The notes: generated by a model from the sequence alone, not told the origin. A stretch of DNA of 64,000 nt from Pirellulaceae bacterium (GCA_028280445.1 JANQLU010000129.1:51170-115169); one strand, 5' to 3'. Counted from the stretch's first letter, positions 42,436 to 52,090 are shown. Made by a program: numbers and translations.

Positions 42436-44310
42436 TCAGGCGTACGATTTAATTTTTTCAATAATCTCACTGACGGCAAACGGTTTGCCTTGGACCTTGT
42501 TCAATCCATCAATGTCAATGAGAAATTGGCTACGCAACAACATTCTCAATTGACCGGAATTCAATTCGGGAACCAACACTCGTTCGAAACTGGACAGAAC
42601 ATCGCCCAGATTTTTTGGAAATGGATTGAGCCATCTCAGGTGGACATGCGAAACATCGTGTCCTTCGGCCAAGCACTGATCCACCGCCGTGCGACAAGCA
42701 CCAAACGGTCCGCCCCAACTGACAACCAGCAGTTTTCCAGAATTGTTTCCGTACACTTCAATATCGTCAATGACTTCGGCAACATTGGCCACTTTTTGAG
42801 CCCGTGTTCGCGTCATGTGTTCGTGGTTTTCAGGATCGTAACTGACGTTTCCAGTTCCATCCTGTTTTTCGAGACCGCCGAGCCGGTGCATCAAACCTTC
42901 GGTTCCAGGTAAAGCCCACGGGCGGGCCAACATCGCGTCGCGTTCATACGGCTTGTATTGCTCTCCCGACGAATCTCCGGCGGGATGTTTCACGACGATT
43001 CGTTCCAGACTTGCCACGTCGGGGATTTTCCAAGGTTCCGCGCCGTTGGCAATATAGCCGTCTGACATCAACATCACTGGCGTCATAAATCGCGTCGCAA
43101 TTCGCCAAGCTTCGATGGCAACGTCAAAGCAATCGCTCGGGCTGCTGGCCGCAATCACGGGCATCGGTGATTCACCGTTGCGGCCAAACATCGCTTGCAA
43201 CAAATCCGATTGTTCGGTTTTCGTCGGCAAACCGGTGCTGGGGCCGCCGCGCTGGATATCAATGACAATCAAAGGCAATTCCATGATGATTGCCAAACCA
43301 ATTCCTTCGCCTTTGAGTGCGATCCCAGGGCCACTGCTGGTCGTGACCGCCATCGAACCGCCAAACGAAGCGCCGATTGCTGAACAGACGGCGGCAATCT
43401 CGTCTTCGGCCTGAAACGTACGCACACCGTACGATTTATATTTACTCAACTCGTGCAAAACATCACTGGCAGGCGTAATTGGGTAGGTTCCCAAGAACAG
43501 CGGTTTGTCACTGAGTTTCGAAGCGGTAATGAGACCGATGGCCAACGCCTGGTTTCCCATAATGTTTCGATACGTGCCCGGTCCCAACTTGGCCGCCGGT
43601 ACGGAAAACGTCGAAGCGAAATCTTCGGTCGTCTCTCCGTAATTCCATCCCGCTTTCAAAGCACGATGGTTGGCGTCGGCAATCTCAGGTTTGCCTTTGA
43701 ATTTGGCGTCGATAAACCGCAGGGTCGGTTCAATGTCGCGACCGTAAAGCCAGAACACCAACCCCATCGCAAAAAAGTTTTTACAACGATCCGCAACCTT
43801 TGGGCTCAGCCCGAGTTCTTCGACGGCACCCCGTGTCAGTTTCGTCATCGAAACACGAATGACTCGATATTTCTCTGAGAGGTTTTCGTCTTCCAGCGGA
43901 TTTTTATCGAGCGCCGCAAGTTTCAAATCTTTTTTGTCAAAACTGTCGGTGTTGACAATCAAAATACCGCCGTCTTTCAAATCACCGATATTGGTAACCA
44001 TCGCGGCAGGATTCATCACGACCAAAGCATCCAGACCGTCACCCGGAGTAAAAATTTCATCGGATGAAAACTGAACTTGGAATCCACTGACCCCGGCGCG
44101 CGTTCCACGGGGCGCACGAATTTCGGCAGGAAAGTCAGGAAACGTTGCAACATCGTTACCCGCCAGCGCCGACGTATTGGTCAACTGAGATCCGAGGAGT
44201 TGCATGCCATCACCGGAATCGCCGGCGAGTCGAACCGTCACGCCGCGAACCGAGATAGCAGGTTTTTGAGATGTTGGAAATTGCTCTGATTGCTCTGTTG
44301 TATTGGCCAT
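42436..44310 (-). CDS. korA: 2-oxoglutarate:ferredoxin oxidoreductase alpha subunit (gamma-alpha fusion)
   Basis: The 624-residue protein carries the gamma domain at about 20-210 (VRLAGDSGDGMQLLGSQL and FPAEIRAPRGTRAGVSGFQV). The alpha domain follows from about 230, with GNQALAIGLI, FLGTYPITPASDVLHEL, TSSGPGIALKGEGIGLA and IDIQRGGPSTGLPTKTEQSDL. This gamma-alpha fusion is the usual KorA form in aerobic bacteria. The gene forms an operon with korB and probably runs the oxidative TCA step with ferredoxin as acceptor. Confidence 0.93.
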   Translation of the reverse strand: MANTTEQSEQFPTSQKPAISVRGVTVRLAGDSGDGMQLLGSQLTNTSALAGNDVATFPDFPAEIRAPRGTRAGVSGFQVQFSSDEIFTPGDGLDALVVMNPAAMVTNIGDLKDGGILIVNTDSFDKKDLKLAALDKNPLEDENLSEKYRVIRVSMTKLTRGAVEELGLSPKVADRCKNFFAMGLVFWLYGRDIEPTLRFIDAKFKGKPEIADANHRALKAGWNYGETTEDFASTFSVPAAKLGPGTYRNIMGNQALAIGLITASKLSDKPLFLGTYPITPASDVLHELSKYKSYGVRTFQAEDEIAAVCSAIGASFGGSMAVTTSSGPGIALKGEGIGLAIIMELPLIVIDIQRGGPSTGLPTKTEQSDLLQAMFGRNGESPMPVIAASSPSDCFDVAIEAWRIATRFMTPVMLMSDGYIANGAEPWKIPDVASLERIVVKHPAGDSSGEQYKPYERDAMLARPWALPGTEGLMHRLGGLEKQDGTGNVSYDPENHEHMTRTRAQKVANVAEVIDDIEVYGNNSGKLLVVSWGGPFGACRTAVDQCLAEGHDVSHVHLRWLNPFPKNLGDVLSSFERVLVPELNSGQLRMLLRSQFLIDIDGLNKVQGKPFAVSEIIEKIKSYA

Positions 44311-44515
44311 ATTTCAAGTTGAGAAATCCGCAACTCACCACGCCACGTCAATTCGAATGTGGACCTGGTGGGCGATCTCCCCATCAATGAGATGTTTTAT
44401 GAGTGAACAAATGCCAAATGTCTAAATGAGAAAGCTGCATTCGGAATTCACAGTAACCTCTATTAAACACTTAGAAATACTCATTGGAAACCACATTTCT
44501 ATTCCATTATTGACA

Positions 44516-44524
44516 TGCTAGAAT
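44516..44524 (+). promoter_or_regulatory. candidate extended -10 promoter of ndk
   Basis: TGCTAGAAT matches an extended -10 element (TGnTAnnAT). It lies 54 bases before the ndk start. No good -35 is seen. The rest of the 44311-44578 gap contains nothing I can name. Confidence 0.3.
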
Positions 44525-44578
44525 CCGCAGGCGCTAGGCCGTCGTTCACAACGATTGATTAAATTGGAGAAATAGAAA

Positions 44579-45037
44579 ATGCAGCGGACATTGGTTTTGC
44601 TGAAACCAGATTGCGTACAACGTCGATTGATGGGGCGAATCATCGCACGATTCGAGGACAAAGGATTCAATATTATCGCAATGCGGATGATCCAGGTCAC
44701 GCCCGAATTGGCCAAACAACACTACGCCGAGCACGTCGAGAAACCGTTTTACCCCGGTTTAGAAGCGTTTATCACCGGTGCACCCGTGGTGGCCATGATT
44801 GTCGAAGGACTCAACGCAATCAGTGTGGTTCGCAACATGTTGGGGAAAACCAATGGCTTGGAAGCTGATGCGGGAACGATTCGCGGGGATTTCAGCAGCA
44901 GCCGACAAATGAACCTGGTCCACGCGTCAGATGGCGAAGAAGCGGCCAATCGCGAAATCGATCTGTATTTTGCTGCAGACCAAATCTGCTCATACGAGCC
45001 GGTTGCGACGCCCTGGATGCGGGCCAGCGACGAATAA
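44579..45037 (+). CDS. ndk: nucleoside diphosphate kinase
   Basis: The 152-residue enzyme equalises NTP pools by phosphate transfer through a phospho-His. It begins RTLVLLKPDCVQRRLMGRII, and has the GTIRGDF motif and the active-site His in NLVHASDGEEAANREI. The length is normal with a short acidic tail. GGAGAAATAGAAA precedes the ATG. It converges with the YqgE gene. Confidence 0.97.
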   Translation: MQRTLVLLKPDCVQRRLMGRIIARFEDKGFNIIAMRMIQVTPELAKQHYAEHVEKPFYPGLEAFITGAPVVAMIVEGLNAISVVRNMLGKTNGLEADAGTIRGDFSSSRQMNLVHASDGEEAANREIDLYFAADQICSYEPVATPWMRASDE

Positions 45038-45065
45038 TCGGTCACCTGCCAGCCAGTGGCAACCT

Positions 45066-45614
45066 TTAATTCAAGGACGGGTCGTGGTCATCCCATTGAT
45101 CGCGACCCGGAAACATCACTTTTTGGCCGTAACGACCAGATAGTTTTTTCCACAGATCCTCGTGGTTGTCAAAAACGTCCGCCAGCGTTGCGCTCTCGAC
45201 CAACCAGCCGCCGGCCTGGATTTCCCCATCCAATTGCTCGCTGCTCCAACCCGAATAGCCACTGAAAAATCGAAATGGGCGAAGTGTCTGCGAAATAATT
45301 TCGTCGAGATTTTCTTTGCGCATCGACAAATACAACCCCTCGACAATTTCGATTTCGCTGTGTGATGCGCAGCCGTGAACGGCCATCAGTGGTCCCTCGA
45401 CCGGGCCACCAAAAAAAAGGGGTTGTTGGATATCGCACTCCAAATCGCTGATTTGTTCCCAAACCTCGTTTAACCCAACGGGTGACGGACGATTCAAAAT
45501 CAGTCCCGACGCGCCGTCTTCGTCATGATGAAACATCAATACGACGGATTTGTAAAAATTGGGATCAATCAAGTCCGGAATAGCAACCAAGAATTTTGCT
45601 CGGTAAGACTTCAT
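45066..45614 (-). CDS. YqgE/AlgH family protein
   Basis: The 182-residue protein matches the UPF0301 (YqgE/AlgH) family. Motifs are FLVAIPDLIDPNFYKSVVLM, HHDEDGASGLILNRPS, the conserved FFGGPVEGPLMAVH and RFFSGYSGWSSEQLDGEI near the C-terminus. The biochemical role of the family is not firmly known. I chose the ATG at 45614, which fits the usual length of about 185 residues; upstream codons give a basic and hydrophobic stretch with no homology. It is divergent from the M20 gene. Confidence 0.92.
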   Translation of the reverse strand: MKSYRAKFLVAIPDLIDPNFYKSVVLMFHHDEDGASGLILNRPSPVGLNEVWEQISDLECDIQQPLFFGGPVEGPLMAVHGCASHSEIEIVEGLYLSMRKENLDEIISQTLRPFRFFSGYSGWSSEQLDGEIQAGGWLVESATLADVFDNHEDLWKKLSGRYGQKVMFPGRDQWDDHDPSLN

Positions 45615-45792
45615 GGGCTCGGACGAATTTGCCGTTAAAGTTTTTTTGATTGAGCGAACTTTCCTCATTGTAGGTTTCATTTTGCCTAAATCCAGCAAGT
45701 TCGCACCTTGCAACAACAAAATTGCCGTGAAAAATGGCTTATTTAGCGGACACCTGTTTAAGATGGACTGTCCTTTACCCGCGCAATACAGC

Positions 45793-47019
45793 ATGAATTT
45801 TCTGAACTCGCAATTCACTAAATCAATTGATCAACATATCAACGCTATTCACAGCGATCTGGTAGCGTTTCGAAAATGTCTACACCGGATTCCTGAACTG
45901 GCTTTCGAGGAAATCGAAACCACGCGTCAACTGCGCGAACAAGTTGAGTTGCTGGGCTTGAACGTCGATCATGAAAAATTCGACACCGGTTTTGTGGTCG
46001 ACGTTGAAAACAATCCCGAAGGCAAATCGTTGCCGCTAGTTTGTTTGCGGGCCGATATCGACGCCGTCAACAACTCCGATGAAAAAGAGTGCGATTACAA
46101 AAGCCAAAATCGTGGGGCCATGCACGGTTGTGGGCACGATGTTCACGCCACCATTTTGCTCGGAGCTCTCTCCGCATTGGCGAAACAAAAAAATCAGCCG
46201 AATTCTCCAGAATTTCACGTTCGAGCAATTTTTCAACCCGCCGAAGAAAACGCGTGTGGCGCACGATACATGATGAAGCTCGGAACGATTGACGGTGCCG
46301 ATTCCATTTTCGCACTGCATGTTGATCCGCGTCTGGACTGTGGCGTTGTTGCCGTTCAATCGGGACCCATCACGGCACTTTGCGACGAAGTCGAAATTGT
46401 CATCGAAGGTCAGAGCGGCCACGCGGCCCGGCCTTATGAATCGATTGATCCGATCCAAGCAGCCGCACAGTTGATCAATGCGATCTATGTCAATGTGCCG
46501 CGTTCGATTGATCCGCGGAAAGGCATCGTCATTACGTTTGGCAGCGTCGATGCAGGCAATTCCCACAACGTGATTCCCAATCGCTGCTCGATCTTGGGCA
46601 CGATCCGCTGCCACGATGCCGTTCAGCGCCAATTGGGAATCGAGTCACTTCGTCGAACGGTCGATGGAATCGCAAAAGCGACCAATACCAAAATCGAGTT
46701 GAACCTTGGCAAGCACTTGCCGGCGGTCAACAATAGCCCGCAACTTTATGAAATCGCTCACCGAGCAGGCGTTCAAACGGTCGGTGAAAATAACGTCATC
46801 CCGATCGAATTGCCGAGTTTGGGCGGTGAAGATTTCGCTTTCTATCAAACAAAAATTCCCGGATTCTTGATTCGTGTGGGATCAAGTTCGCCAGAGTTAG
46901 GATATCCACCGTTACACAGTTCCCGATTTGATGTCGAACCCGACACGATTCGAGTGGGAGTAGGGCTGATGACCCGATGTGCTTTGCTCGCTTCTCAAAA
47001 TCGCGGAATCCAGTCGTAA
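45793..47019 (+). CDS. M20-family amidohydrolase (peptidase M20D type)
   Basis: The 408-residue metal-dependent hydrolase has the metal-site motifs RADIDAVN, MHGCGHDVHATILLG and FQPAEENACGARYM, with the catalytic Glu pair. The dimerisation domain is at about 190-300 (GQSGHAARPYESIDPI), and the final ligand region is LGGEDFAFYQ. Relatives remove acyl or aminoacyl groups from N-acyl amino acids such as hippurate. The substrate is not determined. It is 10 nt upstream of the YbdK-like ligase in the same operon, which hints at small amide or peptide metabolism. Confidence 0.92.
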   Translation: MNFLNSQFTKSIDQHINAIHSDLVAFRKCLHRIPELAFEEIETTRQLREQVELLGLNVDHEKFDTGFVVDVENNPEGKSLPLVCLRADIDAVNNSDEKECDYKSQNRGAMHGCGHDVHATILLGALSALAKQKNQPNSPEFHVRAIFQPAEENACGARYMMKLGTIDGADSIFALHVDPRLDCGVVAVQSGPITALCDEVEIVIEGQSGHAARPYESIDPIQAAAQLINAIYVNVPRSIDPRKGIVITFGSVDAGNSHNVIPNRCSILGTIRCHDAVQRQLGIESLRRTVDGIAKATNTKIELNLGKHLPAVNNSPQLYEIAHRAGVQTVGENNVIPIELPSLGGEDFAFYQTKIPGFLIRVGSSSPELGYPPLHSSRFDVEPDTIRVGVGLMTRCALLASQNRGIQS

Positions 47020-47029
47020 AGAGATCAAT

Positions 47030-48151
47030 ATGGCCAAAATCGAATTCCGTGCTAACGAAAAACCAACTGTTGGAATCGAAATTGAACTTGGATTGGTCGA
47101 CAACGAGTCGATGGCGTTGACCAGCAAAATCGAACCTTTGTTGGCCGCGTTGCCAGTCGGCAATCAATCGTACAAACCGGAGTTGATGCAATGCTATATC
47201 GAAGTCAATACGGATGTTTGCGAGACAATCGGGCAAGCTCAGACTGACCTAGAAGGCAAAATCTCGGTTCTCGAACAAGCGGCCGACCAAATCGATGTTT
47301 CTCTTTGGTGGGGTGCCACACATCCGTTTTCATCGTGGCGCGATCAAACAGTCACCGAAACGGAACGTTATCGAAGCTTGATCGATCTGTTGCAGGACAT
47401 GGCCCGACAACTCGTTACTTTCGGGCTGCATGTACATGTTGGCGTCGATTCCGGCGACAAAGCGGTAATGATTTGCGATCGCATCATGCAACATCTGCCA
47501 ACATTGTTGGCCATGAGCGCCAGCAGTCCGTTTTGGGATGGGCGAATCACGGGACTTAAATCTTTCCGATCGAAAATCATGGAAGGATTGCCGACGGCAG
47601 GGTTGCCGCCCATGATGCGAAATTGGAGCGAGTTCACTTGGCTGGTCAATCACATGGTAGACACCGGATTTATCAATACGATTCGAGAAATCTGGTGGGA
47701 TGTCAGGCCGCATCACGGTTTTGGAACGGTCGAAGTTCGCGTTTGTGATATGCCAGGAAACCTCCAAGACGCGTTGTCGATCGCCGCTTACATCCAATGC
47801 CTGGTCAAAACGTTGTCAGATATCATCGACGAAGGGGCGTATCAACACGATTGTCATCCGTTCATGGTCCGGCAGAACAAATGGCGAGCTTGTCGGTACG
47901 GGAATCACGCAAAATTGGTGAACACGACCTACGAGACACAATCCGTCAGCCTGGTGGTCAACGAAATCGTCGAACGCCTGATGCCGGCCGCCGAGGAACT
48001 GGACTGCGTTCCGTTTCTGGAACACACGCGAATCATGGCCAGCAGTCCGAATTGGGCAGACCGCCAATTGGAAATCTTGAAAAAAACGGGCGATTGCAAA
48101 GAAGTCGTTCGACAGATGTGCCAACAAGCCCGAGTCAGCCAGGTCGTCTGA
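47030..48151 (+). CDS. YbdK-like carboxylate-amine ligase (glutamate-cysteine ligase family 2)
   Basis: The 373-residue ATP-dependent ligase has the GCS2 pattern TVGIEIELGLVD at the N-terminus, YIEVNTDVCETIGQA, HVHVGVDSGDKAV and EVRVCDMPGNLQDALSIAAY. Family members join glutamate and cysteine weakly or form other gamma-glutamyl or carboxylate-amine bonds, so the true substrate is open. RBS AAAGAG precedes ATG 47030. It is co-transcribed with the M20 hydrolase, so one enzyme could make an amide bond that the other type of enzyme cuts. Confidence 0.88.
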   Translation: MAKIEFRANEKPTVGIEIELGLVDNESMALTSKIEPLLAALPVGNQSYKPELMQCYIEVNTDVCETIGQAQTDLEGKISVLEQAADQIDVSLWWGATHPFSSWRDQTVTETERYRSLIDLLQDMARQLVTFGLHVHVGVDSGDKAVMICDRIMQHLPTLLAMSASSPFWDGRITGLKSFRSKIMEGLPTAGLPPMMRNWSEFTWLVNHMVDTGFINTIREIWWDVRPHHGFGTVEVRVCDMPGNLQDALSIAAYIQCLVKTLSDIIDEGAYQHDCHPFMVRQNKWRACRYGNHAKLVNTTYETQSVSLVVNEIVERLMPAAEELDCVPFLEHTRIMASSPNWADRQLEILKKTGDCKEVVRQMCQQARVSQVV

Positions 48152-48210
48152 AATTGTTAAAGTTGTAAAAAAACGGTCAAAACAAGTGGTTTTTGGGCGT
48201 GGCGCCGTTA

Positions 48211-48301
48211 AATCATAAGCGCGAAGCGTGAGCGAGGGACCAGAAACCGAACCGATGTGTAGACAAACGCGGTCCCTCGCTCACGCTTCGCGCTTATGAT
48301 T
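48211..48301. repeat. type B palindromic repeat
   Basis: AATCATAAGCGCGAAGCGTG opens one arm, which reaches GAGCGAGGGACC. The inverted arm closes with CACGCTTCGCGCTTATGATT. The two arms are near perfect over about 32 bases. It is directly abutted by a type A repeat. Confidence 0.9.
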
Positions 48302-48304
48302 AGG

Positions 48305-48361
48305 GTAGAGCCGGTTCCCACCGGCCATTTTTTCGGATCGGCCGGTAGGAACCGGCCCTAC
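48305..48361. repeat. type A palindromic repeat
   Basis: GTAGAGCCGGTTCCCACCGG and its inverted partner ending CCGGCCCTAC flank a spacer. It lies 3 bases after the type B copy, so the two families nest or attract each other. Confidence 0.9.
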
Positions 48362-48449
48362 TTTAGCCCTATCGACCGCCAGGCAAATGGTTTACAATCT
48401 TGAGCTTTGAATTTCGGAAACTTACCAAATTTCGTTCTTGGAATTTGTC

Positions 48450-48731
48450 ATGCAAAAAGACATCCACCCCAGCTACCAACAAGTCGTCTTCAAAGATCGC
48501 AACGCCGATTTTGCCATTTTGACTCGTTCGACGATCAAAACGTCGGATGACAAAATCACTTGGGAAGATGGCAACGAATACCCTGTAATTTATGTCGATA
48601 TTTCAAGTGCCTCGCATCCGTTTTACACGGGTAAACAGCAGTTCGTCGATACCATGGGCCGCGTCGAAAAATTCCGCAAAAAATTCGGTCAAGGCTATCA
48701 AAGCACTCAGAAGAAAAAGAAAAAGAAGTAG
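48450..48731 (+). CDS. rpmE2: 50S ribosomal protein L31 type B
   Basis: The 93-residue ribosomal protein begins MQKDIHPSYQQVVFKDRN and has ILTRSTIKTSDDKITWEDGN and ISSASHPFYTGKQQFVDT. It lacks the zinc-binding cysteines of type A L31, so it is the zinc-independent form often used when zinc is short. The tail is a run of Lys. The ATG at 48450 fits the family start. A terminator follows. Confidence 0.95.
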   Translation: MQKDIHPSYQQVVFKDRNADFAILTRSTIKTSDDKITWEDGNEYPVIYVDISSASHPFYTGKQQFVDTMGRVEKFRKKFGQGYQSTQKKKKKK

Positions 48732-48762
48732 TCTTTTTTTCATTATCGAAACACAACAAAGC

Positions 48763-48786
48763 CTCGGAGAAATCCGAGGTTTTTTT
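48763..48786 (+). terminator. rho-independent terminator of the L31 gene
   Basis: CCTCGG and CCGAGG form a 6-bp stem around AGAAAT, followed by TTTTTT (48781-48786), about 30 bases after the stop codon. Confidence 0.85.
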
Positions 48787-48843
48787 GTAGGGCCGGGTCC
48801 CACCGGCCGTTTTTTGGGATTGGCCGGTGGGAACCGGCCCTAC
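48787..48843. repeat. type A palindromic repeat
   Basis: GTAGGGCCGGGTCCCACCGG with an inverted partner ending GAACCGGCCCTAC. It immediately follows the L31 terminator. Confidence 0.9.
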
Positions 48844-48891
48844 GGGGAAAATTCAGATCTCTTTCCTCTCACCTCTACCCTCGAACCTCAA

Positions 48892-50133
48892 CTACTGTTC
48901 CTTTTTCGAGCGGGCTTCGAGTGCTTTTCCGGCGGGTGTTTTTTTCATGCCCTTGATGTGCTCGATGGCATAGATCGCGCGTTTTCGCAGCAACCAGTCG
49001 GGTTCCGTTTTGGCCAAATACTCCAAAGATGGCAAAGCTTTTTTGGCTTTGGGACCAATTTTTCCCAAAGCGACAACGGCCAATTCGCGGCGAACAATCT
49101 CTTTGGGATCGATGTTGACGTGTTTGAGCAATGCGTCGACAGCTGGAGCACCAGCAGGACCAAATTTGCCGATGACTTCGATGGCCTGACGGCCTGTACT
49201 CAATTTTCGAGACCGTTCGATCAAAACTTCCAGCGGCCTTTCCGCTTCACCCGAAATTCTCCAGTAGGCATACGCTGCAACCACTTGCGTATTGTACTTA
49301 CGGGTTTCCATCAATATTTTCACTTTGGGCAAAACTTCTTTGGCAGCAGGTCCCAAACGGGCCAGAGAATACAAAAATCTCTCGCGTTCGACCGTGTTGA
49401 ATGCCATCAGTCGCGTGGCCAAAATTTTGACGATATCGACGTCTTTCTGGAGACCAATTTTGCTCAATGCGAGCGCCGCATTACCGCGTCCGGAGGTCGT
49501 GCCATTTTTGACGACCCAGATCAATTTTTTGGTAGCCGGCTTGCCAGCTTGTCCCATCGCCCCAATCGCTTCGCAAGCGTACTTCACCATGTTGACATTG
49601 GTTGAATCCAAACAAGCGATCACTTTGTCGATCTTCGGCCTGGCTGCGGGCCCCATGCCGGCCATTGCTTGCATTGCTGAGATACTGAACGAAAGCTTTC
49701 GCTCTTTGATTTTGTCATTGAGAATTTTGTCCGCGACCACTTCCAGGAATTTTGATGACGGCTGGCCAATTGCGTAAGCCAGATGACATCCGCTGCGGAA
49801 ATCATCGTATTTGTCGCTTTCGACCAACGGTTTGACGAGATCCAGCAACCGGCTTCCTGATTGTGACAACGCAAACTCCGCAGATTCTCGAATCCCGATG
49901 TCTGTCGATTTGAGATGTTCACGTAAAAACGGGAACGCCTTTGTCCAATCGCCTTTAAATTCAGATAGCTCGATGAGACCGCGAATATTTTGCGTGTGAG
50001 AGCGATCGCCGAGCATTTGGAGAATTCGAGGAGGAACGTGCTCGCTTGATTTCTTCTCTTGATTGTGAATGGTGCTATTGAGAAACGGAGTCAGACAAAC
50101 AATTCCAGAAATCAATAGAAATCGTTCGAGCAT
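48892..50133 (-). CDS. exported HEAT-repeat protein
   Basis: The 413-residue protein has a signal peptide (MLERFLLISGIVCLTPF) and then about nine HEAT/PBS-like helical repeats. Examples are STDIGIRESAEFALSQSG, NVNMVKYACEAIGAMG, GNAALALSKIGLQKDV and IVRRELAVVALGKIG. It should form a curved scaffold outside the cytoplasm. No catalytic domain is present. The ATG at 50133 gives a clean signal sequence; the frame upstream is not homologous. It lies downstream of lepA beyond a terminator. Confidence 0.85.
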   Translation of the reverse strand: MLERFLLISGIVCLTPFLNSTIHNQEKKSSEHVPPRILQMLGDRSHTQNIRGLIELSEFKGDWTKAFPFLREHLKSTDIGIRESAEFALSQSGSRLLDLVKPLVESDKYDDFRSGCHLAYAIGQPSSKFLEVVADKILNDKIKERKLSFSISAMQAMAGMGPAARPKIDKVIACLDSTNVNMVKYACEAIGAMGQAGKPATKKLIWVVKNGTTSGRGNAALALSKIGLQKDVDIVKILATRLMAFNTVERERFLYSLARLGPAAKEVLPKVKILMETRKYNTQVVAAYAYWRISGEAERPLEVLIERSRKLSTGRQAIEVIGKFGPAGAPAVDALLKHVNIDPKEIVRRELAVVALGKIGPKAKKALPSLEYLAKTEPDWLLRKRAIYAIEHIKGMKKTPAGKALEARSKKEQ

Positions 50134-50193
50134 GAAAGTTCTCACCGCATCCAACCCTGTGCTATCTCCTGCCACTATCTTACAGCAAACGCC

Positions 50194-50222
50194 AAAAAAA
50201 ATCACGTTGTTTGTCAGCGTGA
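50194..50222. terminator. hairpin terminator after lepA
   Basis: On the minus strand a 5-bp TCACG/CGTGA stem is followed by a T-run of seven or eight bases (50201-50194). It lies about 48 bases after the lepA stop. Confidence 0.55.
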
Positions 50223-50269
50223 AAAAAAATACCGAAAAACGGTATGATTTGTTTGCATTCGGGCATACG

Positions 50270-52078
50270 CTATTTTTCGTCGCCTGTTGATAACACCGCC
50301 AGAAAGGCTTTCTGGGGAATATCGACCGATCCGATCGATTTCATCCGTTTTTTGCCCTCTTTTTGCTTTTGCCACAGTTTTCGCTTCCGTGAAATATCCC
50401 CACCGTAGCATTTTGCGGTTACGTTTTTTCTTAGCGCTTTGACCGTTTCGCGGGCAATCACCCGCGTTCCAATCGCCGCTTGAACCGCAACCTCAAACAT
50501 GTGGCGATCGATTTCGGATTTGAGCTTTTTGACAACGGCACGTCCGCGTCGATCGGCGTCGCCTTTGTTGCAAATGATACTGAGTGCATCGACGCGATTG
50601 CCATTGACCAGAATGTCGATCCGGGCCAGATCGGCAGCTTCGTAACCGATCAATTCGTAGTCCATCGTTCCAAACCCGCGCGTGGCACTTTTAATTTTGT
50701 CGTGCAAATCGTAAATCACTTCGGCCAGCGGCAAATCATAAGTCACCATCATGCGGGTTGACGACAAATATTCGGTCGATCGTTGGAGCCCACGTCGTTC
50801 CTGGCACAATTTCATCACAGCACCGACATACTCCTCCGGTTGCACTAGATTGACACGGACAATCGGCTGACGGAATTCTTCGATCTCGCCAGAATCGGGA
50901 ACTTCTTGAGGACGATGAATTTTCAACAACTCGCCATTTTTCTTCAGGACCTCGTAAGTGACATTGGGCGCGGTTTGAATCAGATCAACATCAGCTTCCT
51001 GTTCCAGGCGTTGTTGAATAATCTCCATGTGCAGCATGCCCAGGAAACCACAACGAAAACCAAAGCCCAGCGCGTCACTCGACTCGGGCTGGAATTCGAA
51101 ACTGGGATCGTTGATCGACAATTTGGCCAATGCGTCACGAAGCTCCGAAAAATCTTGTCCGTCCGACGGATACAATCCGCAGTAAACCATCCGTTTGGGC
51201 TCGGCGTAGCCGGGCAGAGGAGGCGTGTCTGAATTGGCTTGGGCAACGGTATCACCAATTTTGACTTCTTCGAGCGATTTGATATTGCAAATCAAATAAC
51301 CGACTTGTCCGGCGTGCAACTGGTCGGTCGGAGTTTGTTTGGGACTGAATTGGCCTAGTTCGTTTACTTCATGGATAGTTCCATTTTGTACAAAACAAAT
51401 TTTTTGTCCTCGTTTGACGCGTCCGTTCATGACCCGCACGTATGTAATCGCACCTCGGTACTCATCGTAGTGGGAGTCGAACACCATCGCCTGCAACGGA
51501 GCATTTTTATCGCCCTCTGGTGGCGGGACAATGTTGATGATCGCATCCATCAATTTGTCGATGTTGATTCCGGCTTTGGCGCTGACTTTGACAATGTTTT
51601 CGCGATCGATGCCCAGGGTATGTTCCATTTCCTCTGCGACTTCGTCCGCTCGCTGATGTTTGAGATCGATTTTGTTGATCACTGGAATGATCGCCAAATC
51701 GTGTTCAAATGCGTTGTACCCGTTGGCGACCGTCTGCGCCTCGACTCCTTGGAATGCATCGACCAGCAACAACGCACCTTCGCAACAGGCCAATGAACGA
51801 GAAACTTCGTATTGAAAATCGACGTGTCCTGGCGTATCGATCAAATTCAGTTCGTAAGTTTCACCTTGATATTTTGTCCGCATGGCAACGGCGCGGGCTT
51901 TGATCGTGATACCACGCGCTCGCTCGAGTTCCATGTCATCGAGCAATTGTTCCTGCATTTCTCGCTTGGATACGGTACCGGTATATTCCAACATCCGGTC
52001 GGCCAAAGTGCTTTTGCCATGATCGATATGCGCGACGATGCAAAAATTTCGGATAAATTTACAGTCGATCTCTTTCAT
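50270..52078 (-). CDS. lepA: elongation factor 4 (LepA)
   Basis: The 602-residue translational GTPase can back-translocate stalled ribosomes. It has the P-loop AHIDHGKSTLADR, the switch I region RARGITIKARAV, DTPGHVDF and NKIDL. Domain II follows, then the LepA-specific C-terminal domain with GGDISRKRKLWQKQKEGKKRMK at the end. It is complete. ROK kinase lies directly upstream on the same strand (12-nt gap), so they may be co-transcribed. Confidence 0.97.
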   Translation of the reverse strand: MKEIDCKFIRNFCIVAHIDHGKSTLADRMLEYTGTVSKREMQEQLLDDMELERARGITIKARAVAMRTKYQGETYELNLIDTPGHVDFQYEVSRSLACCEGALLLVDAFQGVEAQTVANGYNAFEHDLAIIPVINKIDLKHQRADEVAEEMEHTLGIDRENIVKVSAKAGINIDKLMDAIINIVPPPEGDKNAPLQAMVFDSHYDEYRGAITYVRVMNGRVKRGQKICFVQNGTIHEVNELGQFSPKQTPTDQLHAGQVGYLICNIKSLEEVKIGDTVAQANSDTPPLPGYAEPKRMVYCGLYPSDGQDFSELRDALAKLSINDPSFEFQPESSDALGFGFRCGFLGMLHMEIIQQRLEQEADVDLIQTAPNVTYEVLKKNGELLKIHRPQEVPDSGEIEEFRQPIVRVNLVQPEEYVGAVMKLCQERRGLQRSTEYLSSTRMMVTYDLPLAEVIYDLHDKIKSATRGFGTMDYELIGYEAADLARIDILVNGNRVDALSIICNKGDADRRGRAVVKKLKSEIDRHMFEVAVQAAIGTRVIARETVKALRKNVTAKCYGGDISRKRKLWQKQKEGKKRMKSIGSVDIPQKAFLAVLSTGDEK

Positions 52079-52090
52079 ACACGCGGTTCG

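Noticed and set aside
42016..42912. Plus-strand open frame of 298 codons
   Set aside because: It lies antisense to korA and korB, which are conserved throughout. No protein family is visible.
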